NCBI GenBank assembly: GCA_943736015.1
Contig: OX031060.1
Coordinates: 4,050,001-4,114,000, forward strand
Origin: Tridacna crocea
Lineage: Eukaryota; Mollusca; Bivalvia; Cardiida; Cardiidae
Direction: 5' to 3'
Length of the DNA stretch: 64,000 nucleotides
The stretch's first letter is position 1. The number at the start of each line of letters is the position of its first letter. Under the pieces are notes generated by a model. That model made no database searches. It worked only from the letters and a program-made list of their open reading frames with translations, and was not told the origin of the DNA. Below, one piece after another: positions 54,283 through 64,000 of this stretch. The translations under genes were made by a program, and so were the position numbers.

Positions 54283-54393
54283 AAATTTATTTCATTGAGT
54301 GAACACCATCGGTAATATTTTCACGAGTGGCTGCCACTCGTGAAAATATTACCGATGGTGTTCACTCGATGAAATAAATTTTGATCTTACACC
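54283..54393. repeat. palindrome 3
   Basis: Third unit, lacking the outer GGTGAAAGATCG on the left, from AAATTTATTTCATTGAGTGA. It lies directly against palindrome 2, so 2 and 3 form a tandem pair. Confidence 0.88.
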
Positions 54394-54601
54394 AAAAAAA
54401 AAAAAAAAACACCAAATGTCCTCTATGTATTATGACTATCAAAATGATTACATTTGGCTGACCGTATTTATCTTGACAAATTTTCCGAACGTACGTTTTT
54501 TCGACAGGCTTAAATTGTCCTTGGCAAGATTGTTCTGTCCAAAACATCGATTGGCCAATTTCTTCCACATTACTTTCAAAGCATGTAATATCTACCAAAC
54601 C

Positions 54602-54832
54602 TTAACCTTTTACCAAATATTGTAATTTTAGACTTGTCCAAATCAAAAGCATTTGCACATGACGAATAAACTGTACGAAACTCGTAGACCAAATTACTGA
54701 TGATTTGAATCGTTGAAATGGTAGGGAAAAAATCGTTGTGAGAAAAGGAGAAACGACGGTTATTTGCATTTTTCAACAATTTTTTTGCAGCCTTCTGCCT
54801 CGGGGTCATCTTAAACGGGAAAGTTTGGTTAA
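54602..54832 (+). mobile_element. TTAA hairpin MITE, nested in the foldback element
   Basis: TTAACCTTTTACCAAATATT to AAAGTTTGGTTAA, diverged. Confidence 0.7.
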
Positions 54833-54961
54833 ACGACTCAGTTATGGCCTTTTATAGTCAGAAAAGCAATATCCAAACATTAAAATTTCAGTGTCGGGTA
54901 TTTTTTTCATATGAACTATTCATAAACAGACAATTAAGATTTACGATATAGAGGATATTTG

Positions 54962-55100
54962 TTTTTTTCGGTGAAAGATCGAAATTTATTTCATCGAGTG
55001 GACACCGTCGGTAATATTTACACGAGTGGCGCAGCCACGAGTGAAAATATTACCGATGGTGTTCACGAAATGAAATAAATTTCGATCTTTCACCGAAAAA
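54962..55100. repeat. palindrome 4
   Basis: TTTTTTTCGGTGAAAGATCG to CGATCTTTCACCGAAAAAAC around GTGGCGCAGCCAC. It sits against the right outer arm, as palindrome 1 does on the left. Confidence 0.9.
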
Positions 55101-55703
55101 ACAAATATTCTATTTATTTTATGCTTTTAACCCTTTCTGGGAGGAGCTTTATCAAAATCCAGTACAGTTCTTTTCCCTTATTCCCCGTGGCGTACCCCTC
55201 CCGCATAGCAACGTTACGTCAAGCGCGAGAAATGTAAGGTATATGACGTCATATTTCCCATCTGGTTGTTAGGCACGCGCAATTTACCTAGGCAACAAGA
55301 ACGTGAAAACCAGTATTTTCACTGGTGGTACCAGTGTCAGATCGAAAAATATTTTCACTGCTGTTTCTCGATATCCTACCGGAAAGCATGAAATAAATGT
55401 ATTTATTATATACCTAGCAGTGAAATCCTGATTATCACTAGTGACGATATCAACTTTCACTTTCACTCCCTGCCGTAATTTAGGAACTCCCTTTTTTTCA
55501 TTAAGAACTTTTAGATAGTGTTAATTGTAATTCTATATTTTCAAACAGACAATCCAACTACTTTTCTCAGTGTCGTTTTGTTCTTTTAAATTATGTAATC
55601 TGCACTATATCCCTGATTTCTTCTCTCTATCCAAAGTATTGATTTCGACTTCCAAACGAAAAATTAGAAATAATAATGTTAATAAGGTATATAATAAATA
55701 GAA

Positions 55704-55803
55704 TAATCAACTGGTTATTTTTGATATGAAAAATATTTTTCAACGCCTAACAACTCATCCTCGTGAGATATTTTTCATATCAAAAATAAGCAGTTGATTA
55801 TCC
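55704..55803. repeat. inverted repeat, ~38-bp arms
   Basis: ATAATCAACTG, TTATTTTTGATATGAAAAAT and their complement ATTTTTCATATCAAAAATAA..CAGTTGATTAT flank a ~28-bp loop. Confidence 0.8.
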
Positions 55804-55974
55804 TCTATTTATCACATAATCTCCCTTGTTTTCAGTGTAATATATCGATTACAAATTTTCTGATCGTTGTCTGTGCATGTCATATACTTCGAATATTCGA
55901 CTGTCTTACATGATGCATCACTAGCCCCGAAAGCGGGCTGACTGTAATATTACTCTCTATAAAGTAGCAATGTT

Positions 55975-56205
55975 GATACGTTTAAGGAGAAATGAGACCT
56001 GCTTTAGCTCCAGATTTCTCAAAACTGGTGATCATAGCTGAGTGAATTGCACGAGGTAGCGTTTTATTGAGTAAACGTTTATTTTAGTTTTAAATTCAAA
56101 GTAACGGTTGGTGCGTAGGAAAGTGGTTCGGTTCTGTACCCAGGATGCCCATATTAGATTAATGAGTATTTATAGAATGTCATCTAGCGGGAGATAATGA
56201 TTTTC
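55975..56205 (-). repeat. dispersed repeat R5.6, copy 3
   Basis: Inverted relative to 5612-5850, from GATACGTTTAAGGAGAAATG to CTAGCGGGAGATAATGA. Confidence 0.65.
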
Positions 56206-56384
56206 TTATCTTTCACACGTTTGATATCATATTTGTGTAATGTCATTTTTGACGTCATTTTTTACGCATTTCATACAAGTGAATGGGTCTCATGTAAAAT
56301 ACTGCGGGTGCATTTATGAATGTTTTTGCATCATCTGAATTATATCTTGTGAAATATCGATATGTGATAAAAAGAATCTGGCAT

Positions 56385-56514
56385 TCGTGGGCGTTTGAGA
56401 TAAAATTTTATTAAACTCGTCAAGGAAAATGTTATTAAGCTCGCCAAAGGCTCACTTAATAACACTTCCCTGGACTCGTTCAATAAAATCTTATCTCAAA
56501 AGCCAACCCAATGT
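56385..56514. mobile_element. foldback hairpin, ~55-bp arms
   Basis: GGCGTTTGAGATAAAATTTT, ATTAAACTCGTC, AAATGTTATTAAGCTC against CTCACTTAATAACACTT, GACTCGTTCAATAAAATCTT, ATCTCAAAAGCC. It ends where the 3.4-kb TIR element begins. Confidence 0.7.
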
Positions 56515-56879
56515 CGTGGGCTTGATGCAGAAAGGAGTCAAGTGACATTTTTAACATTTTGAGAAAAACGAAGTTAAAGGTTTGACTCTTTAGTATAAAT
56601 CAGAAAGCTTCTCTATCCCAAAACATTTTGGTGCTGAAGATAAACATATTAATGAAGATTATCCATACATAAGTGTTTTGAAAATAAGTTGTTGCATCTT
56701 TTGTATTTTGATGATTTTTGCACATGACACCTTTCTGCATGGATGCTTTTGTTCTGTTTTGTTTTGCACAAAGGTGTCAAGTGCATTGTATGTTTTCAGA
56801 AATGAGTATGAAATGAGTCAAAAAATGAATGAAAACTGCGATTCAGTTGTGTACATCTCTTTTCAAACAGATGCTTATG

Positions 56880-57103
56880 TTAACCCATTACCAAACAATC
56901 CCTACTTTTGACAACCCTGAGAAAAAAACATTTAGAAAACATTGTGGTAAAAGGAGAAAATGCTGGTAACCAGCATTTCATCCTTTTCCCTCAATATTTT
57001 CTACTCTTCACAAAACAAATTTTAAATTTTCAGTCACTTCTCTCTTCTGCAAATGCTTTCGATTTAGACCAGTCTAAAATTTTGTTGTTCGGTAATGAGG
57101 TAA
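56880..57103 (-). mobile_element. TTAA hairpin MITE, reverse copy
   Basis: TTAACCCATTACCAAACAAT to GTTGTTCGGTAATGAGGTAA with intact hairpin. Confidence 0.87.
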
Positions 57104-57230
57104 GCAACATGAAGTTCCAAATTAGTCTATAAAATCAATCAAATCAAAGCCTGAATTTTCATATAAAATCTCATCTGGTATTGCTGCCTTTTAATATTTT
57201 GTTTAATAGGATAATCTTTTGTTTTCTTTT

Positions 57231-57458
57231 TTAATTCTTTACCAAACAATCCCCTGTTTTAACAACCCTGAGGAAGAGGCCTTCTGAAAACATTGTGGGA
57301 AAGGGAGAGAATACTGGTAGCCTGCATTTACTCCTTTTCCCACCATGTTTTCTAATCCTCCAGTGTCAAGTTTCAATATTCTTGTCCCATTTACTTTTTT
57401 GTTTGCAAATGCTTTCAATCTGGACAAGTTTAACATTTTGTTGTTTGGTAAAGAATTA
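57231..57458 (-). mobile_element. TTAA hairpin MITE, reverse copy
   Basis: TTAATTCTTTACCAAACAAT to GTTGTTTGGTAAAGAATTA. The hairpin has several mismatches. Confidence 0.83.
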
Positions 57459-57465
57459 TGATTAT

Positions 57466-57650
57466 TTCAGATACAATTTTAGTCATATGGCATCAGCCAG
57501 TGCACCTGCTCATGTTTTTCTGCAGTTTCTGCACGATACTTTTTCCAAGCCATTTGCTGCTATCTCATGTAAATCAATATTGTCAAAAAATGTTCAACGG
57601 TGAAGGAAAAATGAATCATGAGGCAGTAACTATCAGAGATCTTTGAAAAC
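57466..57650 (-). mobile_element. SINE-A, diverged reverse copy
   Basis: CATCAGCCAGTGCACCTGCT, AAAAATGAATCATGAGGCAG and AACTATCAGAGATCTTTGAA are the reverse of SINE-A body motifs. Confidence 0.55.
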
Positions 57651-57659
57651 ACATCGGCC

Positions 57660-58732
57660 ATGCTCGGTATCTGCATTGTAACCCCTTTATTACCAGCCTT
57701 GTATGCAGATGAGCTACATGATGACTGACAACAGATCACTTGTTGGTTGCAATTATCAACTTCGTACTTCTTGTCTGTAATGTCTGCAATGTCTGCAAAG
57801 TCTGAATGGTTAACTAAATTTTCCTCTACAGAAAAATATATACATGTACATTTAAAATAAGGAAATTTAACTCGGCTGGTCTGATGTGCTAATCAAAATT
57901 GTGCATTGTATTTTGAAAAATAAATTATTATGATAAAATGAAATTTTGCCCTGTGAGACTCTTATATCTATTTTACAGAGAGTTCATTTCCATTCCAGTG
58001 GTTGCACCTGGAGTGTTTATCTTCAAAATTTAAAATCATCAGCTTAAAAAAAAAAATTGCACTGTTCTCTTTTCCTACCAGTCATATAGGGAATTGACTT
58101 TTGAAATTAAATTATTCAGCAAAAATTCATTTCAAATGTATTAAAATTTTGAAATTGGTAAGATTTTTGTCTCTCTCCTACATTTAAGAATAATTCAAAA
58201 TTTGAATGGCAAAGTATGCTACTGAAATAACAATACTTTTGCTTGCTAACATAGTTTTATGATCACAAGTTTACATTATATACACACTTAAGGACGAAAG
58301 CCCCATGAGACAAAATACCCTAGGACAACTGCGCCATGGGAGAAAAGACCCAGAAAGAAATACATTATGAGCACTTAATATAACCTTCAATTTGTAAGTC
58401 TATATTGGCTTTAGTGATTAATTTTCTATATTCAAGCCACAGAGAAACTACAATAATTGTTGTTATATATAATTTGTGGTACAACCCAAAATATAATTGA
58501 TAATTATTAGAAAGTATATAAACAAATTAGATGAATAGTAACTTCTGATCTTTCGTGTTTAAGAATAACATAGTCATTCTGTAACAGGTTGAACATTATT
58601 TTACTGTTGATTTTTCTCTACATTACGAGGACGCCTCCGATATGAGATTGGGTTTTTGGGAAGGTTTAGTCTGAATATACATGTGTTATTTGTTGAATTA
58701 TTTGTTTTTGAGATTCAAGAACTTGTAGCTGT
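57660..58732. other. unassigned; phrase-repeat at 58296-58355
   Basis: A short GGACGAAAGCCCCATGAGAC, AAAATACCCTAGGACAACTG phrase island at 58296-58355 resembles the islands at 470, 21849 and 44218. Nothing else is recognised. Confidence 0.45.
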
Positions 58733-59038
58733 GTCCCAGTAGCTCAGTCAGTAGGAAAACAAGACTTTGGAACTGGATGTAGCTGGTTCGATCCCTGGTT
58801 TGGCCAATTTCCTTCAAAGGATTGATGATAGTAATTGTGAAAGGATTCATTATTCTCTCACCGCTGACTCTTACTTCAACAACGGCTATATGGAAAAGCA
58901 TCAGTGACTTGAAAAGATTAAATATTGTGTCAAGTACTGGTAAAAGAAACTCCAGGAAAGCATGGATACATGCACTGGCCTTCATGATATAACTGAAATA
59001 ATGTTGAAAATGGCGTTAAACACCATATCATCAATCAA
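58733..59038 (+). mobile_element. tRNA-derived SINE-A, full copy
   Basis: Head TAGCTCAGTCAGTAGG (A box) and GGTTCGATCCC (B box) ~45 nt apart, an intact internal pol III promoter; body AGGATTGATGATAGTAATTG, GGATTCATTATTCTCTCACC, CCAGGAAAGCATGGATACAT; tail AAATGGCGTTAAACACCATA then ATCAATCAA repeats. Best copy of the family. Confidence 0.88.
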
Positions 59039-59040
59039 GC

Positions 59041-59700
59041 ATGTTCAGTCTTTGCTGTATTACATTTACAATGATTCTCTTTACTTTGTACATAACTGAC
59101 AAGAAAGATGTAAAGACTATGTGGCAATTGTCATCATTGTCATTGACGACATTCTTTCATCAGTGTAGTTTGTTCTACTTCGTACTCTTTGGTTGTTTAG
59201 GTTCTAACAGGATGTATCTTTTAACGAGAGCTTTTAGTTCATTTTGCCCTCTAGTTGTACCTTTATTTTTGAGATACTTTTTCCTTGGTGCTTTGTCAAG
59301 TCTGTCTTTACGACACTTAATCAGTCAGGCTTAATTTACAGAGTGGAAACACAAGGCTATAATTAGTATTAACATATGAATAAATAATATAAAGAAATTT
59401 AATCTTTTATCCATTCATTTCTTCTCTGAAACATCTCAATCTGTAATTAATAGCTCTTGCTGTAGAGCCTGGAGATAAATAGGAATATGATCTTCCTAAA
59501 ATCAGATCAAAATGAGATACTTATCAGAAAGAAAGTGACATAACTTAAGAGTGGTGGTGTATACAAAGTCTAAATAATGATAACATAAGTACTGATTAGA
59601 AATTCTTTTCATATTCCTGATCATATCTCACATATCTGGTATTGTAGTGTTTCACTTGTACCCTTAATGAATCATAAAACATTGCTAATTACAGGTATAC
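59041..59700. other. unassigned sequence
   Basis: A 97-codon hydrophobic frame at 59041-59334 shows several apparent membrane-like stretches but no known family. I do not call it a gene. Confidence 0.35.
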
Positions 59701-60224
59701 GTTTGTGCAGAATGGAGTCATCTGCCACTTGACCCCCTTCTGCATAACCCGTAAAGCACTTGACTCCTTACTGCATGCAAGATTTGGATAAACATCACTT
59801 GTACCCTTTAGTCATTGGTCAATAATTTTCTTATGTATCCACCTAGGGAGCTGCTGTTTTGCAGGTTTGTAGTAGCCATTAAAACAAATAAGAAAATGCA
59901 TTTAACTCAATTTTGGTAAAAATGTCACTTGACTCCTTTCTGCATCAAGCCCACGCGGCATGTCAGATCCTATATGTCTGTGATACTGATCTGCGTTGCA
60001 TTCAAAGGGCAGCCTGATCTTGATCTTTTACAGTCTTCAAAAGCGACTATATACATGTCACTGGAGAACACGGGCCATTGTATTGAATCCTTGTATAATT
60101 GGCAAAGGCAGCACTACAGTAAACCTTGTGCGTTTAATCTGGAATATGGAGAGGATGGGAGTCAACCGATATGCTGATGAGGCAAACATATTACTGAGAA
60201 TTTTACACTGAAGCGCTCAATTAT

Positions 60225-60453
60225 TTAACTCATTACCAAACGACAAAATTTTAGGTTTGTCCAAATTCAAACCATTTGCAGACGACAAAATAAAAGTGAC
60301 TGAAAATTTGAAATTTGTTTTGTGAAGGGTAGAAAACATTGTGGGGAAAGGAGAAAATGCTGGTTACCAGCATTTTCTCCTTTTCCCACAATGTTTTCTA
60401 AAGGCTTCTTTCTCAGGGGCGTCAAAAGTAGGGATTGTGTGGTAATGGCTTAA
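60225..60453 (+). mobile_element. TTAA hairpin MITE, best copy (229 bp)
   Basis: TTAACTCATTACCAAACGAC to GTGTGGTAATGGCTTAA, with a nearly perfect central hairpin from GAAAACATTGTGGGGAAAGG to CCACAATGTTTTC. Short inverted ends (TTAAC.CATTACCA.AC) and TTAA borders suit a piggyBac-type MITE. Confidence 0.92.
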
Positions 60454-60489
60454 ATAGATCTGATAAGCGTGGAAAAGCAGCCTAATTAA

Positions 60490-60574
60490 CCAATCGCCGG
60501 CTCCGCCCACTCAAAAACCAATCAGCTAACCAGCATATCCCATCAGCGCGGAAGTCGTCTCGCCGTTATAAAAA
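60490..60574 (+). promoter_or_regulatory. pol II promoter-like block: 2 CCAAT, GC box, TATA
   Basis: CCAAT at 60490, GC-box GGCTCCGCCCAC at 60499-60510, a second CCAAT at 60518, and TATAAAAA at 60567-60574, in the usual order and spacing. A start site would fall near 60597. No protein frame follows; the first satellite-like unit begins within ~70 bp. It may be a captured host promoter or part of the satellite locus. Confidence 0.6.
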
Positions 60575-60659
60575 CCTAGACATTCTGCATTGGAAGTAGA
60601 TATTTTGTTGGGTTCGTAAAATTAGCAGTAAGTTCGATAATCGGAGTTCGATATTCAAT

Positions 60660-62023
60660 GTCGAAATGAATAGGCTGATGAGCTGAATTTCATGCCGCAG
60701 TAAATTCGCTTTTTTTTTCAAACTCAAGGGATAGTTACGAACATTTATGAATCCCGATTTGAATATCGAAATGAATTTCAAGCCAGCAGCAGATTTGCGT
60801 GTTTTTATGTTTGGGCACCTGGATGTTTATGAGATTGAATATAGATTTGAATATCGAAATGAATATCATGCCAGCAGCAGATTCGCGATTTTTTATGTAT
60901 GGGCTTATAGATGGTGTAGGAGTTCGAATATAGATATGAATATCGAAATGAATTTCATGCCAGCAGCAGATTCGCGTTTTTTATGTATGGGCTTATAGAC
61001 GGTATATGAGATTGAATATAGATGTGAATATCGAAATGAATTTCATGCCAGCAGCAGATTCGCGTGTTTAAATGTATGGGCATGTGGATGTCTATGAGAT
61101 TGAATATAGATGTGAATATCGAAATAAATTTCATGCCAGCAGCAGATTCGCGTTTTTTATGTATGGGCTTATGGATGGTGTAGGAGATCAAATATAGATT
61201 TGAATATCGAAATGAATATCATGCCTGCAGCAGATTCGCGTTTTTTAATGTATAGGCATGTGAATGTCTATGAGATCGAATATAGATTTGAATATCGAAA
61301 TGAATTTCATGCCAGCAGCAGATTCGCGATTTGTATGTATGGGCTTATGGATGGTGTAGAAGGTCGAATATAGATTTGAATATCGAAATTAATTTCATGC
61401 CAGCAGCAGATTCGCGTTTTTCTTATGTATGGGTTTATGGATAGTTTATAAGATCGAACATAGATTTGAATATCGTACTGAATTTCATGCCAGCAGCAGA
61501 TTCGCGATTTTGTATGTATGGGCTTAAGGATGGTGTATGAGATTGAATATAGATTTGAATATAGGTATGAATATCGAAATGAATTTCATGCCAACAGCAG
61601 ATTCGCGTTTTTTTATGTATGGGCTTATAGATGATGTATGAGATTGAATATAGATGTGAATATCGAAATGAATTTCATGCCAGCAGCAGATTTGCGTGTT
61701 TAAATGTATGGGCATGTGGATGTCTATGAGATTGAATATAGATTTGAATATCGAAATGAATATCATGCCAACAGCAGATTCGCGATTTTGTATGTATGGG
61801 TTTATGGATGGTGTATAGGATCGAATATAGATTTGAATATCGAAATGAATTTCATGCCAGCAGCAGATTCGCGTTTTTCCTATGTATGGGCTTATGGATG
61901 GTGTATGAGATCGAATATAGATTTGAATATCGAAATGAATTTCATGCCAGCAGCAGATTCGCGATTTCTTATGTATGGGCTTATAAATGCTGTATAAGAT
62001 CGGAAATAGATTTGAATATCGAA
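60660..62023 (+). repeat. 88-bp satellite array, forward arm
   Basis: About 15 units. GCCAGCAGCAG starts at 60782, 60870, 60959, 61047, 61135, 61223, 61311, 61399, 61489, 61590 onward, so the period is 88 with a few longer units. Two unit types mix: one with CTTATGGATGGTGTA and one with CATGTGGATGTCTATGAG. Open frames are by-products: 88 is not a multiple of 3. The first unit, just after the promoter-like block, is the most diverged. Confidence 0.95.
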
Positions 62024-64000
62024 ATGAATATTCAAATCAATATTCGATCCTATACACCATCCATAAACCCATACACACAAAATTGCGAATCTTCTGTTGG
62101 CATGATATTCATTTCGATATACTTAAATCTATATTCGATCTTATACACCATCCATAAGCCCATACATAAGAAAATCGCGAATCTGCTGCTGGCATGAAAT
62201 TCATTTCGATATTCATATCTATATTCGATCTCATACACCATCCTTAAGCCCATACATAGAAAATCGCGAATCATCTGCTGGCATGAAATTTATTTCGATA
62301 TTCAAAACTATATTCGATCTCATAGACATCCACAAGCCCGTACATAAAAAAACGCGAATCTGCTGCTGGCATGAAATTCATTTCGATATTCAAATCTATA
62401 TTCGACCTTCTACACCATCCATAAGCCCATTCATACAAAATCGCAAATCTCATACACATCCACATGCCTGTACATAAAAAAAGGCGAATCTGCTGCTGGC
62501 ATGAAATTCATTTCGATATTCAAATCTATAATCAATCTCATAGACATCAACATGCCCGTACATAAAAAAACGCTAATCTGCTGCAGGCATGAAATTCATT
62601 TCGATATTCAAATCTATATTCGATCTTATACACCATCCTTAAGCCCATACATAAAAAAATCGCGAATCTGCTGCTGGCATGATATTCATTTTTATATTCA
62701 AATCTATATTCAATCTCATGCACTATCTATATGACGATACATAAAAAAAAAAAAAAAAAAAAAAACGCGAATCTGCTGCTGGCATGAAATTCATTTCGAT
62801 ATTCAAATCTATATTCGATCTCCAACACCATCCATAAGCTCATACATAAGAAAAACGCGAATCTGCTGCTGGCATGAAATTCATTTCGATATTCAAATTT
62901 ATATTCAATCTCATAGACATCCACATGCCCATACATTTAAACACGCGAATCTTCTGCTGGCATGAAATTCATTTCGATATTCATATCTATATTCGAACTC
63001 CTACACCATCTATAAGCCCATACATGAAAAACGCGAATCTGCTGCTGGCATGATATTCATTTCGATATTCAAATCTATATTCGATCTCCTACACCATTCA
63101 TAAGCCCATACATAAAAAACGCAAATCTGCTGCTGGCAGGAAATTCATTTCGATATTCACATCTATATTCAATCTCATACACCATCTATAAGCCCATACA
63201 TAAAAAACACGAATGTGCTGCTGGCATGAAATTCATCTCGATATTCATATCTATATTCGAACTCCTACACCATCTATAAGCCCATACATAAAAAACGCGA
63301 ATCTGCTGCTGGCATGAAATTCATTTCGATATTCAAATCTATATTCGATCCTATACACCATCCATAAACCCATACATACAAAATCGCGAATCTTCTGTTG
63401 GCATGATATTCATTTCGATATTCAAATCTATATTCAATCTCATAGACATCCACATGCCCATACATTTAAACACGGGAATCTGCTGCTGGCATGAAATTCA
63501 TTTCGATATTCACATCTATATTCAATCTCGTACACCATCTATAAGTCCATACATAAAAAAACGCAAATCTGCTGTTGGCATGAAATTCATTTCGATATTC
63601 ATACCTATATTCCTACACCATCTATAAGCCCATACATACAAAATCGCGAATCTGCTACTGGCATGAAATTCATTTCGATATTCAAATCTATATTCAATCT
63701 CATACACCATCTTTAAGCCCATACATACAAAATCGCGAATCTGCTGCTGGCATGAAATTCATTTCGATATTCAAATCTATATTCAATCTCATAGACATCC
63801 ACATGCCCAAACATTAAAAACTGCGAATCTGCTGCTGGCATGACATTCATTTCGATATTCAAATCTATATTCGATCTTATAAACTATCCATAAACCCATA
63901 CATAAGAAAAACGCGAATCTGCTGCTGGCATGAAATTCATTTCGATATTCAAATCTATCATTCGATCTCATAGACATCCACATGCCTATACATTAAAAAA
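62024..64000 (-). repeat. 88-bp satellite array, reverse arm, runs off window
   Basis: About 22 units of the same monomer in reverse (CTGCTGGCATGAAATTCATT). The turning point is GATTTGAATAT-CGAAATGA-ATATTCAAATC at 62009-62038, an 8-nt loop. Unit order partly mirrors the forward arm: 63340-63480 matches 61690-61830 reversed. A pure A tract (~23) lies at 62743-62765. Confidence 0.95.

Larger units (their letters stand above)
53572..55393. mobile_element. 1.8-kb foldback element with internal hairpins
   Basis: 53572-53880 and 55092-55393 are inverted copies (ends CATGCTTTCCGGTAGGATAT / ATATCCTACCGGAAAGCATG; shared ATGACGTCAT, GGGAGGGGTACGCCAC, CCTAGGTAAATTGCGCG). Inside, next to each arm and in the middle, lie near-perfect ~120-150-bp palindromes (listed separately). 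A TTAA MITE is nested at 54602-54832. The arms are ~90% alike by eye. I found no clear target duplication and no protein. Confidence 0.8.
56515..59955. mobile_element. 3.4-kb TIR element, 39-bp perfect ends
   Basis: 56515-56553 and 59917-59955 are exact inverted copies (CGTGGGCTTGATGCAG..AAGGAGTCAAGTGACAT). Subterminal variants CACTTGACCCCCTTCTGCAT and CACTTGACTCCTTACTGCAT lie near 59735-59780. No transposase frame is seen. The interior is filled with MITEs and SINEs, so it is non-autonomous, decayed, or a pair of separate ends. The CAAGTGACA word is shared with the TIR element at 45977-47497. Confidence 0.65.

Noticed and set aside
59041..59334. 97-codon hydrophobic frame as a membrane protein gene
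   Set aside because: No homologous motif, no supporting context; AT-rich sequence readily gives hydrophobic frames.
60747..63983. Many open frames giving EYRFEYRNEFHASSRFA-like peptides
   Set aside because: These are satellite translations. The 88-bp period breaks frame at each unit, and the peptides occur on both strands.

Overview
The window is eukaryotic, AT-rich and almost wholly made of transposable elements and other repeats. I found no convincing host protein-coding gene, rRNA or intact tRNA gene. The mix of a BEL/Pao retrotransposon, many degenerate LINEs, tRNA-derived SINEs, tandem-repeat elements resembling Helentron-associated HINEs/pearl, and very abundant TTAA-flanked MITEs fits a marine invertebrate, most likely a bivalve mollusc. 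That assignment rests on repeat style and memory of mollusc genomes, not on a search.

Layout. 1-14 kb: dense MITEs, including TTAA-flanked families, nested insertions, SINEs and a near-perfect 133-bp palindrome at 11.0 kb. 14-16 kb: diverged repeats. 16.1-20.8 kb: a nearly full ORF2 of a LINE with endonuclease, reverse transcriptase (RT) and RNase H, on the minus strand and broken by one frameshift. 20.8-23.3 kb: dispersed repeats and a foldback element. 23.4-25.8 kb: two RNase H-less LINE relics. 26-30 kb: MITEs. 30.2-35.4 kb: an RNase H-less LINE cut by a young BEL/Pao element (30777-34760) with 305-bp LTRs that look identical and a CATAT target duplication; the BEL element lacks the RT catalytic motif, RNase H and integrase. 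36-37.2, 41.6-43.3, 47.7-48.5 and 52.3-53.0 kb: HINE-like elements of three families, each with ~156-166-bp internal repeats and a hairpin plus CTCTTGTTT-type 3' end. 44.2-44.6 kb: a G/C-run palindromic minisatellite. 45.98-47.50 kb: a TIR transposon with repeated CAAGTGACA sites. 49.7-50.7 kb: a GATC-rich MITE. 53.6-55.4 kb: a large foldback element with smaller near-perfect hairpins inside. 56.5-60.0 kb: a 3.4-kb TIR element. 60.49-60.57 kb: a CCAAT/GC-box/TATA promoter-like block, followed directly by an 88-bp satellite that reverses orientation at about 62024 and runs off the window.

How the parts interact. Autonomous elements (LINEs, BEL) are mostly dead or incomplete, while non-autonomous parasites (MITEs, SINEs, HINE-like elements) dominate. 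Two SINE families share the same 3' tail motif (GGCGTTAAAC), suggesting one LINE partner. The most provocative observation is that a promoter-like block faces an inverted satellite array with an 8-nt loop at its turning point; if transcribed through, it would give a very long hairpin RNA. This is an inference from layout only.
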